From: a virus
IMG/VR virus record: IMGVR_UViG_3300009082_000016
Span: 62,001-126,000 of that record
Length of the DNA stretch: 64,000 nucleotides
Direction: 5' to 3' (one strand)
Part shown: one piece after another, positions 53,595 through 61,666 of the stretch
Position numbering within the stretch: the stretch's first letter is position 1
Layout of the letters: each line of letters opens with the position of its first letter
Made by a program: the position numbers and the translations under genes
The notes under the pieces: generated by a model
Told to the model about the DNA's origin: nothing
The model's database searches: none
The model's input: the letters and a program-made list of their open reading frames with translations, nothing else

Positions 53595-53741
53595 TTCTGG
53601 ATCACAGGAGGGACCGGCCGAAGCCGATCCCGCATCCGAGACGCTAACCTTGCTAGCACGGCCACGCCTAAACGTGACTAGTGGAGCCCGTACCAGCCTT
53701 GCCGGAGTCCCACGTCAGCGGGCCCCTCCTGTGATCCAGAA
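53595..53741 (-). ncRNA. Structured element, tandem unit B
   Basis: A perfect 18-pair closing helix (53595-53612/53724-53741) has a sequence unrelated to units A and C. The core blocks are identical to unit A: CCCGC-UGAC-GUGGG then ACUCCGGCA, and the UUCG hairpin. The middle differs (CACG...CGUG arm). Different closing helices with retained pairing in adjacent copies are comparative evidence for RNA secondary structure. Confidence 0.75.
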
Positions 53742-53892
53742 CGTCCCCTCCCCGAGGGACCGGCCGAGGTCTAAACCACGGTCGGTCCCGCGGGCTTGCC
53801 GGAACTAGGCGGGCCACACCTGCCCTTGCCTTGTTGAGGCCTTCCCCGAGATGCCGGAGTCCCGCATCAGCGGGCCCCTCGGGGAGGGGACG
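53742..53892 (-). ncRNA. Structured element, tandem unit C
   Basis: A perfect 17-pair closing helix (53742-53758/53876-53892), again of different sequence. The core hairpin is CCCGC-UGAU-GCGGG (G-C replacing the G-U of A and B, a compensatory change) followed by ACUCCGGCA. The apical hairpin is extended (GGGACCG/CGGTCCC plus CCG/CGG and GGT/ACC) instead of UUCG. It ends five bases before the stop of the next gene, so the three units fill the whole gap. Confidence 0.75.
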
Positions 53893-53897
53893 TCGAT

Positions 53898-54530
53898 CTA
53901 CGCGGCCTCTTCCAGGATCCTGTTGAGCCGGTTCCGGATCCGCGTGAGCGCGGTGCGAAGCACGGGCAGCACCGTTCCCAGGAGCTCGGCCGCCCTGCGG
54001 TTGTTCTCGTACTTGTTGAGCAGGCCCTCGATGTCGTCGATGATCTCCCGGAGAAGGAGGGTGCCGGTGTTCCGCCTGCGGAGCCGTTCCACCGTGTGCT
54101 GGTAGGACTTCTTGCTCGTGGCCGAGGTCCGAACCGACACATTGCCGGTGACGACAATCTGGACCTTCTTGATCTTCACGACCCAGGCATAGCCCCGGGC
54201 CATGAGCCGCGCTTCCTGCTTCCACTGCTTCTCGGCCGCCTCGCTCCGGTTGGCCGTGAAGCCGACGGAGAGGTTCTCCTTCACCCACGCGGGGACGGGC
54301 TCACCATCGAATCGGCCGTCGCGCCAGGCCGCCACGATGTGGTCGGTCTCGACGGATCCGTTCGCCTGGGTGTTCAACCAGTCGATCGCCCTTCCGTAGA
54401 GCATAGCCTGCGCGTCGGTGTACACCGGCGTCCGTGACTGGTAACCGACGAGCGTCGCCCCTTCCGGCAGCTGGCCCGGCTGAACGACGTCCTCCTCGTA
54501 GCTGATGATCTCCTTCTTCTCCTGGGCCAT
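53898..54530 (-). CDS. Hypothetical 210-residue protein
   Basis: ATG 54530 overlaps the previous stop (TGATG). The N-terminal part includes EIISYEEDVVQPGQLPEGAT; the C-terminal half is helical and basic (SYQHTVERLRRRNTGTLLL, LRTALTRIRNRLNRILEEA). A hydrophobic strand pair (AWVVKIKKVQIVVTGNVSV) lies between. No family is recognised. It is directly upstream of the RNA array. Confidence 0.7.
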   Translation of the reverse strand: MAQEKKEIISYEEDVVQPGQLPEGATLVGYQSRTPVYTDAQAMLYGRAIDWLNTQANGSVETDHIVAAWRDGRFDGEPVPAWVKENLSVGFTANRSEAAEKQWKQEARLMARGYAWVVKIKKVQIVVTGNVSVRTSATSKKSYQHTVERLRRRNTGTLLLREIIDDIEGLLNKYENNRRAAELLGTVLPVLRTALTRIRNRLNRILEEAA

Positions 54531-55198
54531 CAGCCTTCCTTCACCAGGCGCTTCGCTCCGGCGATCGTGAAAACGCCGTTGGCCTCGTGGCATCCCCGTC
54601 CCGGGCGCCCCTGACCCAACCCGATGAACTGGCCGGCATGCTGCACGATGCTCGCCAGGAGATCGAGGCTGACGACGTCCGGCTTGTGGATGACCGTCAC
54701 CCTCGTGTACCACGGCGGATTGAAGTGTGGACGGTACACGGTGGCGGGGAAGTGGGTGCGCGTCTCCTCCTTCTTGTCCTTGTTCCCACGGAACACGATG
54801 TCCTTGCTGCACATCTCGATGTCCTCACAGATGATCGGGTACACCCCACTCGGCACGCGAAACAGCCGGATGTTCTCGGCCGGAAGGTGGAGGATCTCCG
54901 TCGCCGCCTGGACGAAGCATCCATGGAACGCACCCGAAGGGATCCCGAACGGGTGCTTCTTGTCCCCCGTCAGATGCAGGCAGCCCTTCGCCTCATCCTT
55001 CGGGTCCAGCTTGGCCGGCTTGGGAGGGTAGGGCTCTCCCTTGCCGCGCTCGCTCATCGCACGCATGAAATCGGCCAGGGCTGCCCGCGGCTTCCCCGGA
55101 ATGAAAGGGGCCTCTCCCACGAGATCGAAGGCGGTATACCAGAGCTCGAGGGGCTTCAACTTGATCTCCACCTCTTCGGCCTGCATCTTCTTCGTCAT
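54530..55198 (-). CDS. Conserved phage family, unknown function
   Basis: The 222-residue protein has the blocks PFGIPSGAFHGCFVQAATEI, ...VYRPHFNPPWYTRVTVIH, ...VSLDLLASIVQHAGQFIGLG and QGRPGRGCHEANGVFTI. The order (GFPa.afk.al..Aa, yRP.F..W...v.v, .is..ql..ll..AG..vGiG.wRP....G.f) matches a phage family I recall without a name, possibly with a ferredoxin-like (RAMP-type) fold. ATG 55198 follows AGGAGAGG. Confidence 0.7.
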   Translation of the reverse strand: MTKKMQAEEVEIKLKPLELWYTAFDLVGEAPFIPGKPRAALADFMRAMSERGKGEPYPPKPAKLDPKDEAKGCLHLTGDKKHPFGIPSGAFHGCFVQAATEILHLPAENIRLFRVPSGVYPIICEDIEMCSKDIVFRGNKDKKEETRTHFPATVYRPHFNPPWYTRVTVIHKPDVVSLDLLASIVQHAGQFIGLGQGRPGRGCHEANGVFTIAGAKRLVKEG

Positions 55199-55206
55199 GT
55201 CCTCTC

Positions 55207-55491
55207 CTAGTCTTCGAGGTTGGCGATCCAGACGAGGCCATCCTCGAAGTGCTGCTCCCTCGCGATGCGGCAGATCTCCTGCCACACATCCTCGGGAATG
55301 CTGTCACGGTCCGACCCCTCTTCGTGGTCGAACGTAATGAACACGTCGCTGTACTCGCCTGGGACTTCGCCCTTCCGGTGCCACGTCGCGATCGGCTTGC
55401 CGGAGTTGAGCCAGTCCATGAAGTCCTTGCGCTGGTACCACTCGGAGGCGTCGATGCGGAGCACCCGCCCGACATACTTGAACACGGCCAT
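55207..55491 (-). CDS. Hypothetical 94-residue protein
   Basis: ATG 55491 overlaps the previous stop (TGATG). The product (MAVFKYVGRVLRIDASEWYQ...) has strand-rich and acidic segments and ends with a helix containing CRIAREQHFEDGLVWIANL. No family is recognised. Confidence 0.7.
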   Translation of the reverse strand: MAVFKYVGRVLRIDASEWYQRKDFMDWLNSGKPIATWHRKGEVPGEYSDVFITFDHEEGSDRDSIPEDVWQEICRIAREQHFEDGLVWIANLED

Positions 55492-55709
55492 CAGCGATCC
55501 TTCCCGTAGTACTCGAGGCACTCCTTGCACCGCAGGAACCCGGCATCGTCATCCTCCGGGTCGCCCTCGAGCACCGCGCCTCCCTGATCGATCTGGAAGG
55601 CACCGCAGACCGTGTCCTGGTCGTTGGACCCCTCGAACTCGCAGTCCTTGCCGCCGGCGCCGCAGTGCTTCCCCTCGAACCGGATGGTCCGCTTGGTCTC
55701 AATCTCCAT
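55491..55709 (-). CDS. Small Cys-containing protein
   Basis: A 72-residue protein with KHCGAGGKDCEFEG and, at the end, LRCKECLEYYG, suggesting one zinc site. Very acidic middle (EGDPEDDDAG). ATG 55709 overlaps the previous TAA stop (TAATG). Family unknown. Confidence 0.7.
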   Translation of the reverse strand: MEIETKRTIRFEGKHCGAGGKDCEFEGSNDQDTVCGAFQIDQGGAVLEGDPEDDDAGFLRCKECLEYYGKDR

Positions 55710-56077
55710 TAGCCCTCCTCATGCCACACCACCTTGATGCGGTATGTGGTCCCCTCAGGGGTCTCTGCCTCCAGGAAGGAAGGCCACCCATCGAGGGGCA
55801 CGGACTCGAAAATGAGCCGGCCGTCCAAGCTGATCTCGAAGGAGCCCCAGTAGTTGTGCTGACCCGAGCAGAGTTTGACGGACACGAAGGCCCCATCGTC
55901 CAACCTGACCGCCGGAGCCTCCCGGGTATCATCGTAGTACGCCCGGGTGCTCCCGTCCCTGGGGGCCGGACCCTTCCGCACCCCCTTCAGGTTCTCCGGG
56001 AACACGATGTCGATCAGCTTCTTCCAGGAACTCGGCAGGACAATCTCACCCCGAACGGGCTGGGTCTTCTTGCCCAT
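55709..56077 (-). CDS. Hypothetical 122-residue beta-rich protein
   Basis: The product begins MGKKTQPVRGEIVLPSSWKK, like several genes here that start with MGKK or MAKK. It is strand-rich with Trp/Tyr (QHNYWGSFEISLDGRLIF). ATG 56077 overlaps the previous stop (TGATG). Family unknown. Confidence 0.7.
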   Translation of the reverse strand: MGKKTQPVRGEIVLPSSWKKLIDIVFPENLKGVRKGPAPRDGSTRAYYDDTREAPAVRLDDGAFVSVKLCSGQHNYWGSFEISLDGRLIFESVPLDGWPSFLEAETPEGTTYRIKVVWHEEG

Positions 56078-56736
56078 CAGCCCTCCTCCGCGTCGTCGTG
56101 GATGAAACCGGAGCCGGCCGCCATCCCCAGCGTCACGTGGGCGCCGGAGTCGACCATCGCCCGCATCGCCTGGCCGAGCTCGAAGCTGCGGCGCACGTTG
56201 GCCTTCGCCTTCTCCCGGTCAGGGCCGGGGGAGTGGAACGCGAGCCGGATGTCGACCTCGCCGCTCGTACAGCGAGCACAACAGGCGGGCATCTTCAGCG
56301 TCGGCTCCGGGATGACGTCCAGCAGGAACCAGACGTCGTCCAGGCCCATCCCGTTGAACCCCGCCATGATCAGGGACGAGCCGATGCACTTGAGCTGCGA
56401 CTCGCGGTCAGCCGGGGGGATCGGCGCGGGCTCGGTCCTGTCGACCTTCTTGCCCATCATCTCCTCGAAGTAGCTGTCGGCCATCGCGGCGCCCATCGCC
56501 ACGTTGTCCACCAGCTTCTGCTTCCCCTCGGCGATCGCCGCGGCGGCCTCGCTCTCCAGCTCCACCTCGCGCTCCGCACCGGCACCGTAGAGCACCACGG
56601 TGATCCCGGCGTCCGCCAGGACGCCCTCCCACCGGAGTCCGTCCCTGATGCCTTTCCGCTGGAAGTCGAAGCCACACAGGGCGGCGTGCTCCAGGATCGA
56701 CATCGCCCCCTGCGTCGGGTCCTTCTTCTCCACCAT
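56077..56736 (-). CDS. Hypothetical 219-residue protein
   Basis: A mixed alpha/beta protein with a Cys trio near residue 155 (PACCARCTSGE). A C-terminal part contains ELGQAMRAMVDSGAHVTLGM and ends in an acidic tail. No family is recognised. ATG 56736 overlaps the previous stop (TGATG). Confidence 0.7.
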   Translation of the reverse strand: MVEKKDPTQGAMSILEHAALCGFDFQRKGIRDGLRWEGVLADAGITVVLYGAGAEREVELESEAAAAIAEGKQKLVDNVAMGAAMADSYFEEMMGKKVDRTEPAPIPPADRESQLKCIGSSLIMAGFNGMGLDDVWFLLDVIPEPTLKMPACCARCTSGEVDIRLAFHSPGPDREKAKANVRRSFELGQAMRAMVDSGAHVTLGMAAGSGFIHDDAEEG

Positions 56737-56939
56737 CAGCCCTCCTCGAACAGCGCCGCGACGTCATCGTGCGCGTTCCGGTCCAGGATCACCTGCTTCC
56801 GGGTCTGCTCTTCGACACGGAGCCGGTAGCCGTAGCCTCCTGCGGCCTCCGCCAGGCTGGCGAAGTCCCGGCAGAGCCCACGAGGCTCTTCCTTCGGCAG
56901 CCACAGGACGAACGTGTGCTTCCACAGCTTCTTCGCCAT
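56736..56939 (-). CDS. Hypothetical 67-residue protein
   Basis: A short protein (MAKKLWKHTFVLWLPKEEPR...) with a strand-helix-strand pattern and an acidic end. ATG 56939 overlaps the previous stop (TGATG). Family unknown. Confidence 0.65.
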   Translation of the reverse strand: MAKKLWKHTFVLWLPKEEPRGLCRDFASLAEAAGGYGYRLRVEEQTRKQVILDRNAHDDVAALFEEG

Positions 56940-57538
56940 CAGCCTACCCCCCCTGGCACTACGAAAGTCGGATCGAACAGGGCCAGGTACAGGAACACAG
57001 CGTCCACGATCGGTGCCGCTGTCTTCGGTTCGCGGATGTACCACTCCCAGCCGCAGTAGCCGAGGACGCACAAGCACCCTTCGGCCAGGTCCTTCTTCTC
57101 CAGGTACTCGCTGAACGCGAAGTACTTGCGGTCGATCTCGCCGGTGCGGTTGCTGATCACCCGCACGAGCAGGCCCTCCCAGTGGTCGTGGGTTCCATGC
57201 TCGGACAGCTCGATCACCGCAACGCGGTTGTTGTCCATGGGGATGAAGCCCTGCGGCCCGATCCACATGACGCACCCGGGCCACGGGAACGCCTCCCGCG
57301 TGAACCGCTGGCGTGAGCCTTCGGGTTCCCTCACGGCCCCCTTCTTCTCCTTCACGACCCCCTTCTTCTCCTTCACGAGGTACGACAAGGCCCCGCACTC
57401 GGGGCACTCGCAGGCAGGCACTTCCCCGCCGGGCTCGGTGCGCTGCTCGAGATCGGGGATGACGGCGTTCGCGGGGACATTGAACACCTTGCCACAGTCG
57501 GCGCACTCCGCCCGCTCCGGCTTCTTCTCCTTGCCCAT
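56939..57538 (-). CDS. Zinc-ribbon protein with internal repeat
   Basis: A 199-residue protein with CADCGKVFNV (12-21) and CECPECGALSYL (43-54), a CxxC pair set. A perfect 21-base tandem repeat (57337-57378) encodes VKEKKGV-VKEKKGA, a flexible basic linker. The C-terminal domain has CVMWIGPQGFIP and an aromatic region. ATG 57538 overlaps the previous stop. Confidence 0.75.
   Translation of the reverse strand: MGKEKKPERAECADCGKVFNVPANAVIPDLEQRTEPGGEVPACECPECGALSYLVKEKKGVVKEKKGAVREPEGSRQRFTREAFPWPGCVMWIGPQGFIPMDNNRVAVIELSEHGTHDHWEGLLVRVISNRTGEIDRKYFAFSEYLEKKDLAEGCLCVLGYCGWEWYIREPKTAAPIVDAVFLYLALFDPTFVVPGGVG
57337..57378 (-). repeat. 21-base perfect tandem duplication within a gene
   Basis: CCCCCTTCTTCTCCTTCACG plus A occurs at 57337-57357 and again, unchanged, at 57358-57378. 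It duplicates seven residues of the linker of the 56939-57538 protein. It has the same unit length as the unrelated duplication at 31752-31793. Confidence 0.85.
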
Positions 57539-58002
57539 CAGCGCACCCCGATCACGGTGAGCAGGCCGAGATCGTCCATGAGGGCAGCCAAGCCCCAGGC
57601 ACTGTCATCGTCGGGCCCGTCCCCGCAGGTCCTCTCCCCCACGAACAGCAGCTGCTGGGACTTGTCGTCCGGGTCGTCCCGGCGAACCATGTCCCGGTAG
57701 TCGCCGTTGGCCCACATGTCGACGAACCGGTCCACGAGCTTGGGCGGCATCTGCTTCACCTTCTCCCGAACTTCCTCCAGCTCATCTGCTTCGGACTTCG
57801 GCCCGATACCGAGAGTCACGTAGCACCGGGCGGCGGAGCTGCTCGTGGCCTTCCCCCACTGGACCAGGAACTCCTTGAACTTCTCCGTCGAACCTCCCAG
57901 GTGCATCCGGAGCTCGGTGTAGAGCTTCTTCGCCTGACGGATCTTCACCCTATGCAGCTTGGCCGGGCCCTTGAGCAGGAACCCGCACAGGTCAGCTCCC
58001 AT
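57538..58002 (-). CDS. Hypothetical 154-residue protein
   Basis: ATG 58002 lies one base after the previous stop and has GGAAGGAG upstream. The product (MGADLCGFLLKGPAKLHRVK...) is helical with an acidic C-terminal part (DDDSAWGLAALMDDLGLLTV). Family unknown. Confidence 0.7.
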   Translation of the reverse strand: MGADLCGFLLKGPAKLHRVKIRQAKKLYTELRMHLGGSTEKFKEFLVQWGKATSSSAARCYVTLGIGPKSEADELEEVREKVKQMPPKLVDRFVDMWANGDYRDMVRRDDPDDKSQQLLFVGERTCGDGPDDDSAWGLAALMDDLGLLTVIGVR

Positions 58003-58003
58003 C

Positions 58004-58438
58004 TCAGTTCTCCTTCCTGCCGAATGCGGCGGTTGCAATCAGGATACCGGTCCCGATCTCGCGGACCTGCATCTGCCAGTGGCCGCGGCCCCACTTCTCC
58101 TTGGCCCGGCCGCGGGCGCCTGCCCAGGCGTGGGCCAGGACCTGGTGGGCCAGGCCGAGACGCCCCTTGTACCGGACGTCCCTCTCATCGATGGCCCAGT
58201 ACTCGATGATGGGCCCGCCGATCGCCTCCTTCAGCGAACAGAGGAAGGGCCCGTAGGTCTCCCCCGGCATCGACCAGAACGCCTCCGCCCCCACGGGCTC
58301 GAGGTCGATGCGCCGCTCCTGCTGCTCCTTCTGCGCGATTTCCGCCCGCTGCGGGCAGGGCACGCTCGGATCCTGCGGCGGGGCGCACTTGTACTGCCCG
58401 TTGTACGGGCAGCCGCTGCACTGCTCCCGCGCTGTCAT
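58004..58438 (-). CDS. Hypothetical Cys-containing protein
   Basis: A 144-residue protein with CSGCPYNGQYKC and CPQRAEIA near the N-terminus, a possible zinc or Fe-S cluster, and an aromatic middle (FWSMPGETYGPFLCSLKEA). ATG 58438 overlaps the previous stop (TGATG). Family unknown. Confidence 0.7.
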   Translation of the reverse strand: MTAREQCSGCPYNGQYKCAPPQDPSVPCPQRAEIAQKEQQERRIDLEPVGAEAFWSMPGETYGPFLCSLKEAIGGPIIEYWAIDERDVRYKGRLGLAHQVLAHAWAGARGRAKEKWGRGHWQMQVREIGTGILIATAAFGRKEN

Positions 58439-58674
58439 CAACCGCCGGCCTCGTCGATGCCGAAGCGGCATCCGCACTCGCAGGTGTAGAGGTCGATGTT
58501 CGTCTCGTAGTCGTACGAGCTGTAGCGGTACTCGCCACATTCGAGGAAGCCGGCCCTGAACGTCTTCCTCTTCGCCTTGGCGGCAGTATCCGAGTTGTCA
58601 TCGGGGACCACCATCCGCCAGCTTCGCTGCGTGATGTTCACCCTGCAACGGGGGCAATAGACAGGCTTCTTCAT
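58438..58674 (-). CDS. Zinc-ribbon mini-protein
   Basis: A 78-residue protein with CPRCRVNITQ (7-16) and CECGCRFGID near the end, plus ECGEYRYSSYDY between. It has the form of small phage ribbons. ATG 58674 overlaps the previous stop (ATGA). Function unknown. Confidence 0.75.
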   Translation of the reverse strand: MKKPVYCPRCRVNITQRSWRMVVPDDNSDTAAKAKRKTFRAGFLECGEYRYSSYDYETNIDLYTCECGCRFGIDEAGG

Positions 58675-59003
58675 GCCGTGCCCTCTCCTTCCTCGGAATC
58701 GACGTTCTCATCATCGCCGGATTGGAACGGACGGTAGGGGTACAACGGGCAGGCCGGGCTGGTGCAGAGCCGGATCTCGGACCGCACCCAGCACACGCAC
58801 TCCAAGCAGAACGCCTTCATCGCCGCCGTGCGGCTCTCGCCGGACATCGCCCGGGCGTAGTTGTTCACGGCGGAAGGTGCCCGCTTCTCCAACTCCAGGA
58901 TGCGGTCCTGAACCTTCGGGTGGTCCAGCATGTTCTCCCGCTTCCTGACGCTGCGTCCCTTCTCGGCCAGCGCCTTCCGTGCAGCCTCGAGTGACTTGCT
59001 CAT
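58671..59003 (-). CDS. Conserved phage Cys-rich protein
   Basis: A 110-residue protein whose centre FCLECVCWVRSEIRLCTSPA then CPLYPYRPF matches a block common to many phage hypothetical proteins (C..CvGg...eVr.C....CpLyPyR.G). Function is unknown; four cysteines suggest zinc. The tail is acidic. ATG 59003 overlaps the previous stop (ATGA). Confidence 0.8.
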   Translation of the reverse strand: MSKSLEAARKALAEKGRSVRKRENMLDHPKVQDRILELEKRAPSAVNNYARAMSGESRTAAMKAFCLECVCWVRSEIRLCTSPACPLYPYRPFQSGDDENVDSEEGEGTA

Positions 59004-61027
59004 AGGTCGATCAGCCTTCCTTTCTTCGGCGGCGGCTCCTGCTCGTGCTCGGGCTCATCCTGCTCGAAACTCGGGCCATAGTCGATTGCAACGAAGTCCG
59101 CTTTCACCCCTTGCACCTCGAGCGAACCCGAGATCTTGCCGGGTGGCACATAGTTCGGGGGGAAGTACTCCGCCGGCACGGCCGTCTTCTTGAAGATCTC
59201 CTTGTTGATCGCCGACGTGATCGTGTCCTTGGGCGGCACCACGAACGTCGAGAACGCCTTCTCCTTCAAGACGTCGAAACCGTTCAGAACGCTCGCGTCG
59301 TACCAATCGGCCAAGCTCTGTGAGTACATCCACAACTTGTTATCCCCGCGGTTGAGGCGCACTTCGCGATCGTCGCCGGGGGCTGAAGGCACCCAGTCCA
59401 ACGCGGGCTTCCACACCCACGGCTTGGCCCCCAGCACCCAGCTCCAGCCCGACGACGTGCCCCCCGCATCACCGGGGAACGGGTTGCTCGGGTTCACGCC
59501 GCCCCCCAGCCACCCCTTCGCATACGACTGCACCATCTGGAAGAAGGTGCCGCCGATGTCGAACTCCGCCAACCACTTCTCGAGCACGCCCTTCGGGATG
59601 GCAGCGTAGTTGCTGATACCTGGGCCGAGGTTGTTCACCACCAGTCGGCACCAGTTCAGGAACTTGACGGGGTGAATGTCCATCCGGTACACGTCCCGGA
59701 ACATCGCCCAGTAGAAGAGCGTCAAGACCCGGCGGTCGACGAAGACGGAAGACAACTTCATCACCCCTTCCACGACGTAGGAAACGGCGACCTCGTACGG
59801 CCCGTCGATCTTCACCTTTGGCCGGCGATGGAACGCCACGTTGTCGTAGCCGTCGTAGTCTTGCGTGCAGTCGTACCACTCGGTATGCAAAGACGCACCG
59901 CTCTCCACCGCCTTTGCCACTTCGCCCTTCCACTTGAGCCAGCGATCGATCAGCTCCGGAACCGAGAACCCGGTGACCAGCAGGGACTCGGTGTCCACCG
60001 ACTGCACCGAGTAGGTGATCAGGTCCATCAAGTCGACGGGCGTCGGGACGTCCGGCATCCCAAGCAGGTACTGGCAACGCTGCCAGAGCTCGTAGTGGCG
60101 CAGGCTGATGTTCCAGGTGTACTCGCGGATGTGCCCCAGCGAGTCCCGCCACCGGTACTCCAGGTTGTAGGTGCCCTCACCCAAGGGGGTGGGCTTGGCC
60201 AACAGGATGTGCGTCAGGAACAAACTGCCCGCGACTTCATCCACGTCGTCGGAGTCGCTGGTCCTCCACTCGTCGTAGACACTACGCAGCCACGAGAACG
60301 ACAGGTCCCGACTTCCCATGCCGCACGTCTGGCAATACTCGATCAGCGCGTAGACGAACTCGGGCTCGGGGGTGTTCGTGGCCCCGGACGACTTCACCCG
60401 GTTGTAGAAGGGCGCCACCTTCGGTGTCACCCACCCCACCGATGTGCCCGTCTTCTTGTGCTGGAACGCATTCCACAGCCCTAACAGCGAGTTCTTGGGC
60501 AGGTCACCCAGGCCGGTCATCCCACGGGAGACCGACTCCTTGACGAACTCGTCCACCAGCTGCTCCAGGTTCTCCGGGATCGTGCCGCCGAGCGCCTTCA
60601 TCATCGCCATCCGACCGGAGGTGATCGACTGCCAGAAGGCCTTCTTCGGGTTGTCGTCGATCGCGCCCCAGTCGGCGTCCGTCTGGTCACCGAGATTGAC
60701 GACCTCGTCCAGCTCCTCCATCGTCGGCAGGATCTTGCACTTCGAGTCGAGCCACAGGTGGAGATAGCTGATCTCAGTCCCAGACCCGGACATATCTGCC
60801 GTGTGGGTCAGCTGGTTCAGGACCGAGAGCGTGAACATCGGCCACTTCGCCTCGTACAAGCGGCACTCGACACGGCCGTAGGCGATCTTGCCATCGGGGA
60901 AGTGGACATGCGCCTCCTTCCCCGAGTTGAAGTAGGAGGCGAAGCGTGTGTCGAGCTTCTCGACCGAACGGCCCTCCTCCTTCATCTTGAGCAGGAGGGC
61001 CTGAAACTTGGACAACTCCAGGCCCAT
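59000..61027 (-). CDS. Large protein of unknown function with EPPPKKGRLIDL tail
   Basis: A 675-residue protein, mostly helical with many Trp and Tyr, without any motif I recognise. It has acidic stretches (DSDDVDEVAG) and a C-terminal disordered acidic segment (DEPEHEQEPPPKKGRLIDL). The last residues nearly equal those of the BRCT protein at 40729 (EPPPKGRLIDV) while the rest is unrelated, so the tail is a shared tag-like element. ATG 61027 follows AAAGGAGGG. It is the largest gene of the right half. Confidence 0.75.
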   Translation of the reverse strand: MGLELSKFQALLLKMKEEGRSVEKLDTRFASYFNSGKEAHVHFPDGKIAYGRVECRLYEAKWPMFTLSVLNQLTHTADMSGSGTEISYLHLWLDSKCKILPTMEELDEVVNLGDQTDADWGAIDDNPKKAFWQSITSGRMAMMKALGGTIPENLEQLVDEFVKESVSRGMTGLGDLPKNSLLGLWNAFQHKKTGTSVGWVTPKVAPFYNRVKSSGATNTPEPEFVYALIEYCQTCGMGSRDLSFSWLRSVYDEWRTSDSDDVDEVAGSLFLTHILLAKPTPLGEGTYNLEYRWRDSLGHIREYTWNISLRHYELWQRCQYLLGMPDVPTPVDLMDLITYSVQSVDTESLLVTGFSVPELIDRWLKWKGEVAKAVESGASLHTEWYDCTQDYDGYDNVAFHRRPKVKIDGPYEVAVSYVVEGVMKLSSVFVDRRVLTLFYWAMFRDVYRMDIHPVKFLNWCRLVVNNLGPGISNYAAIPKGVLEKWLAEFDIGGTFFQMVQSYAKGWLGGGVNPSNPFPGDAGGTSSGWSWVLGAKPWVWKPALDWVPSAPGDDREVRLNRGDNKLWMYSQSLADWYDASVLNGFDVLKEKAFSTFVVPPKDTITSAINKEIFKKTAVPAEYFPPNYVPPGKISGSLEVQGVKADFVAIDYGPSFEQDEPEHEQEPPPKKGRLIDL

Positions 61028-61039
61028 CGGCCCTCCTTT

Positions 61040-61654
61040 CTACATGCGCCTCCGGTCTTCCTGCATCGTGAGAGGCAGCACGGACACCCGTCCCTGGACG
61101 CGGGACCTGGTCTCCTCCGGCGGCCAGACCATCCAGGCGTAGGTCGTTGCGTCCGTGCCATGGAACTTGAAGCTGGGCCGGTTGGGCAGCACGTACAGGT
61201 CGGGCGGGTGCTCCCGTAGCAACGCGTTCCGTTGCAGACCCTCGAGGAAACCGACACGCAACAGGAGGGCGATCCACTCCGCCCGCTTGAACAGCATCTC
61301 CAGGATGCGCTGGGCCTGCCGGTACGGCGGGTTGGTGATGGCCACGTCGAACACCTGGAGAAACAACTGGCTCACCGCCAGGCTGCCGCATACGTCGGCG
61401 ACGAGCAGGCGGTCGCAGGGCGCCTTAGCCAGATCGTCCCGGTGGCTGGGATCGATCTCCACCGCGGTCCAGTGGATGGGGTCCTTCCGGACTTCGTTGA
61501 CCGCCCGGATGATCGCCCCCTTGCCGGCGCACGGCTCGAGCCATGCGCCCCCCGGCAGCTGCGGCACCGCCTCGAGCAGTCGGTGAACACACCATGCCGG
61601 CGTCTCGTAGAAGTCGTGCTCGTCCCGCTCCCTGCCCCTACCCGTCGCGGACAT
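61040..61654 (-). CDS. N6-adenine DNA methyltransferase-like protein
   Basis: The 204-residue protein has HDFYETP (13-19), LEPCAGKGAIIRAV (39-52, SAM-binding motif I), VEIDPSHRDDL (motif II) and ITNPPY (106-111, catalytic motif IV). The 'D.YeTP' start and the NPPY motif point to an N6-adenine methyltransferase without a target-recognition domain, a type common in phages. It may mark phage DNA against restriction. GGAGG precedes ATG 61654. Confidence 0.85.
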   Translation of the reverse strand: MSATGRGRERDEHDFYETPAWCVHRLLEAVPQLPGGAWLEPCAGKGAIIRAVNEVRKDPIHWTAVEIDPSHRDDLAKAPCDRLLVADVCGSLAVSQLFLQVFDVAITNPPYRQAQRILEMLFKRAEWIALLLRVGFLEGLQRNALLREHPPDLYVLPNRPSFKFHGTDATTYAWMVWPPEETRSRVQGRVSVLPLTMQEDRRRM

Positions 61655-61666
61655 CCGTCACCTCCA

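Noticed and set aside
53449-53892. CRISPR array or integron attC sites
   Set aside because: Unit length (~147), long covarying closing helices, zero spacing and no repeat-spacer alternation do not fit CRISPR; attC sites would flank cassettes, not abut one another.
53449-53892. Hammerhead, HDV, twister or common riboswitch assignment for the tandem units
   Set aside because: CUGAYG resembles the hammerhead CUGANGA core and ACUCC recalls other families, but the remaining invariant bases of each known class are absent.
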